From positions 1 to 64,000 of the forward strand of contig JAFQOW010000001.1 in assembly GCA_017412055.1 (NCBI GenBank): a stretch of 64,000 bases of DNA, in the 5' to 3' direction. The translations under genes and the position numbers were made by a program. The notes below the pieces were generated by a model. It had not been told where the DNA came from, searched no databases, and saw nothing but the letters and a program-made list of their open reading frames with translations. This document shows positions 62,967 to 64,000 of this stretch, one piece after another (position 1 is the stretch's first letter; the number at the start of each line of letters is the position of its first letter). This stretch comes from Lachnospiraceae bacterium (GTDB lineage: Bacteria > Bacillota > Clostridia > Lachnospirales > Lachnospiraceae).

Positions 62967-64000
62967 AAAATAATATTTATGATGCTGTCAATTTAAAAAA
63001 AACTTCACTAAAATGGTGTTCAATTTCGTTAGCGGATGTTGTGGCACATGGAAAACGCTTGGAAGCAAGTGTTTATGATGTTGAGGCGAAACAAGCACAT
63101 CAAATCATTAAAGCATGTAGATATCCCCTAACTACTATCGGGGGTAAGGAGGGGGTGACGACATCATATACATGTGCAAGGTTTAAACGTATATGGGTAG
63201 AGAAGTCGGATTTTCCTATATATCAACCATCTACAATCGTTGATGTTAAACCGGTTCCTGATGGATACATATCGCATTTGACTAAGACAGATATAGAAGC
63301 TTTGCGTGTGAAAAAAGGACAAGTGTTAATGACTTGCTCTGGGACAATTGGAAAAGTTGCTTATGTATCAAAGACTTTGGATAATAAGATATTCAGTCAC
63401 GATTTACTTAGAATAGAATGTAAGAATCCTACTGATAGAGGATATATATATACATATCTGAAGAGTAAAATCGGAAATAAAATATTGTTAACCAATAGTT
63501 ATGGGGCGGTTATTACGCATATTGAATCGGAGCATTTGGCATTAGTACCAATTCCAGATGCTCCTGAAGAGATCAAAGAGAAAATTAATACACTAATAAC
63601 CAAGTCATATGAACTTAGGGATCAATCAAATGAAATGATTGATGAGGCAACGTCACTATTCATTAGAGAGTTGAGGCTGCCAGATGTAACGACTTTCTGT
63701 GAGCAGGAGCAAGGAAGTGTTAATACATTTTCGATAAGGTTAAGTGAAATTGATTTGCGAGTAGATGCATCATATCATATTCCAGAGGTTGATAAGCTTG
63801 TAAATTATATGAGAAAATATGCTGATGAAATTACTACAATTGGTGATGAGAGGATAAGTAATAAGATAGTTTTAGCCGGTGTATTTAAGCGAACTTATGT
63901 TGAAGAGGAGTATGGGTATCCGTTTTTGGGTGGAAAGGAGATTACGCAACTTAGTCCGGTTACGGAGAAGTATTTGTCAAAACCAATACATAAAGCTAGA
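62960..64000 (+). CDS. hsdS: Restriction-modification specificity subunit (HsdS-like), cut by the window end
   Basis: The frame from ATG 62960 is open to the last base, giving 347 residues so far. The first target recognition domain covers about residues 15-210 (KKGQVLMTCSGTIGKVAYVSK, IFSHDLLRIECK, YIYTYLKSKIGN, VPIPDAPEEIKEKI). A conserved helical spacer follows (ITKSYELRDQSNEMIDEATSLFI). A second recognition domain begins near residue 255 (FSIRLSEIDLRVDASYHIPEV, YPFLGGKEI). It should select the DNA site for the methylase/nuclease. The start overlaps the methylase end by 7 bp, with AGGAGGGG upstream. Confidence 0.85.
   Translation, partial: MVENNIYDAVNLKKTSLKWCSISLADVVAHGKRLEASVYDVEAKQAHQIIKACRYPLTTIGGKEGVTTSYTCARFKRIWVEKSDFPIYQPSTIVDVKPVPDGYISHLTKTDIEALRVKKGQVLMTCSGTIGKVAYVSKTLDNKIFSHDLLRIECKNPTDRGYIYTYLKSKIGNKILLTNSYGAVITHIESEHLALVPIPDAPEEIKEKINTLITKSYELRDQSNEMIDEATSLFIRELRLPDVTTFCEQEQGSVNTFSIRLSEIDLRVDASYHIPEVDKLVNYMRKYADEITTIGDERISNKIVLAGVFKRTYVEEEYGYPFLGGKEITQLSPVTEKYLSKPIHKAR

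Noticed and set aside
1-64000. tRNA, rRNA genes or a replication origin
   Set aside because: No tRNA cloverleaf with a GTTCRANNC arm, no rRNA segment and no DnaA-box cluster was recognised in the gaps examined.

Overview
The window comes from a low-GC Gram-positive anaerobe of the class Clostridia, most likely Lachnospiraceae. This rests on gene order (rpoB-rpoC, str operon, S10-spc-alpha operon, EcfA/EcfT-truA-rplM-rpsI), a four-cysteine S14, zinc-type adenylate kinase and L36, strong AAGGAGG ribosome binding sites, and AGA/CAG/CTT-rich codon use in the ribosomal genes. The genus cannot be fixed from the sequence. No rRNA, tRNA, CRISPR array or replication origin was seen.

Layout. 1-1.1 kb: the end of an IS1182-like transposase and a UPF0175/PIN toxin-antitoxin pair, where rplJ-rplL would usually precede rpoB. 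1.2-8.9 kb: rpoB-rpoC. 8.9-14.2 kb: a degenerate HD-GYP protein, an OFA-type transporter, and a three-gene unit (membrane-anchored protein, zinc-dependent phospholipase C family protein, YitT family protein). 14.2-19.3 kb: rpsL-rpsG-fusA-tuf behind a perfect consensus promoter. 19.5-29.1 kb: accessory genes that separate tuf from rpsJ. These are an acetyltransferase, a chemoreceptor, a methyltransferase, a decayed zinc-ribbon membrane protein gene, an AT-rich cassette (small unknown protein, GT4 glycosyltransferase, glycogen-binding-like protein, Ser/Thr-repeat protein), and a YcxB-like/HExxH protein pair. 29.3-46.4 kb: the whole S10-spc-alpha supercluster from rpsJ to rplQ, including secY, adk, map, infA and rpoA. 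46.5-54.8 kb: NUDIX, DNA alkylation repair-like protein, GNAT, a GNAT-RsgA fusion, a sugar acetyltransferase, an ECF sigma/partner pair and a secreted surface protein. 54.9-60.3 kb: a fused EcfA1-EcfA2 ATPase, ecfT, truA, an unknown protein, rplM and rpsI. 60.6-64 kb: a small helix-turn-helix protein and a restriction-modification system (nuclease-methylase fusion plus a separate specificity subunit) that runs off the window.

The most unusual feature is in the gaps of the ribosomal operons. These are much longer than usual and filled with structured palindromic elements. One family has a GTCC..GGAC (or GCTC..GAGC) closing stem, GAGCG/AGCGA internal-loop strands, and an inner NNNNGGAG..CTCCNNNN stem capped by a GAA triloop. 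Its copies lie after rplW, rpsZ and infA and show compensatory base changes. A second family is a 33-bp hairpin repeated four times between rpsG and fusA, with a related copy before rpsM. Multi-branched palindromic clusters follow fusA and rpsI, and a palindromic direct repeat follows tuf. They look like RNA-level elements of highly expressed translation operons, perhaps for processing, stability or attenuation. I cannot tell whether they are already catalogued.
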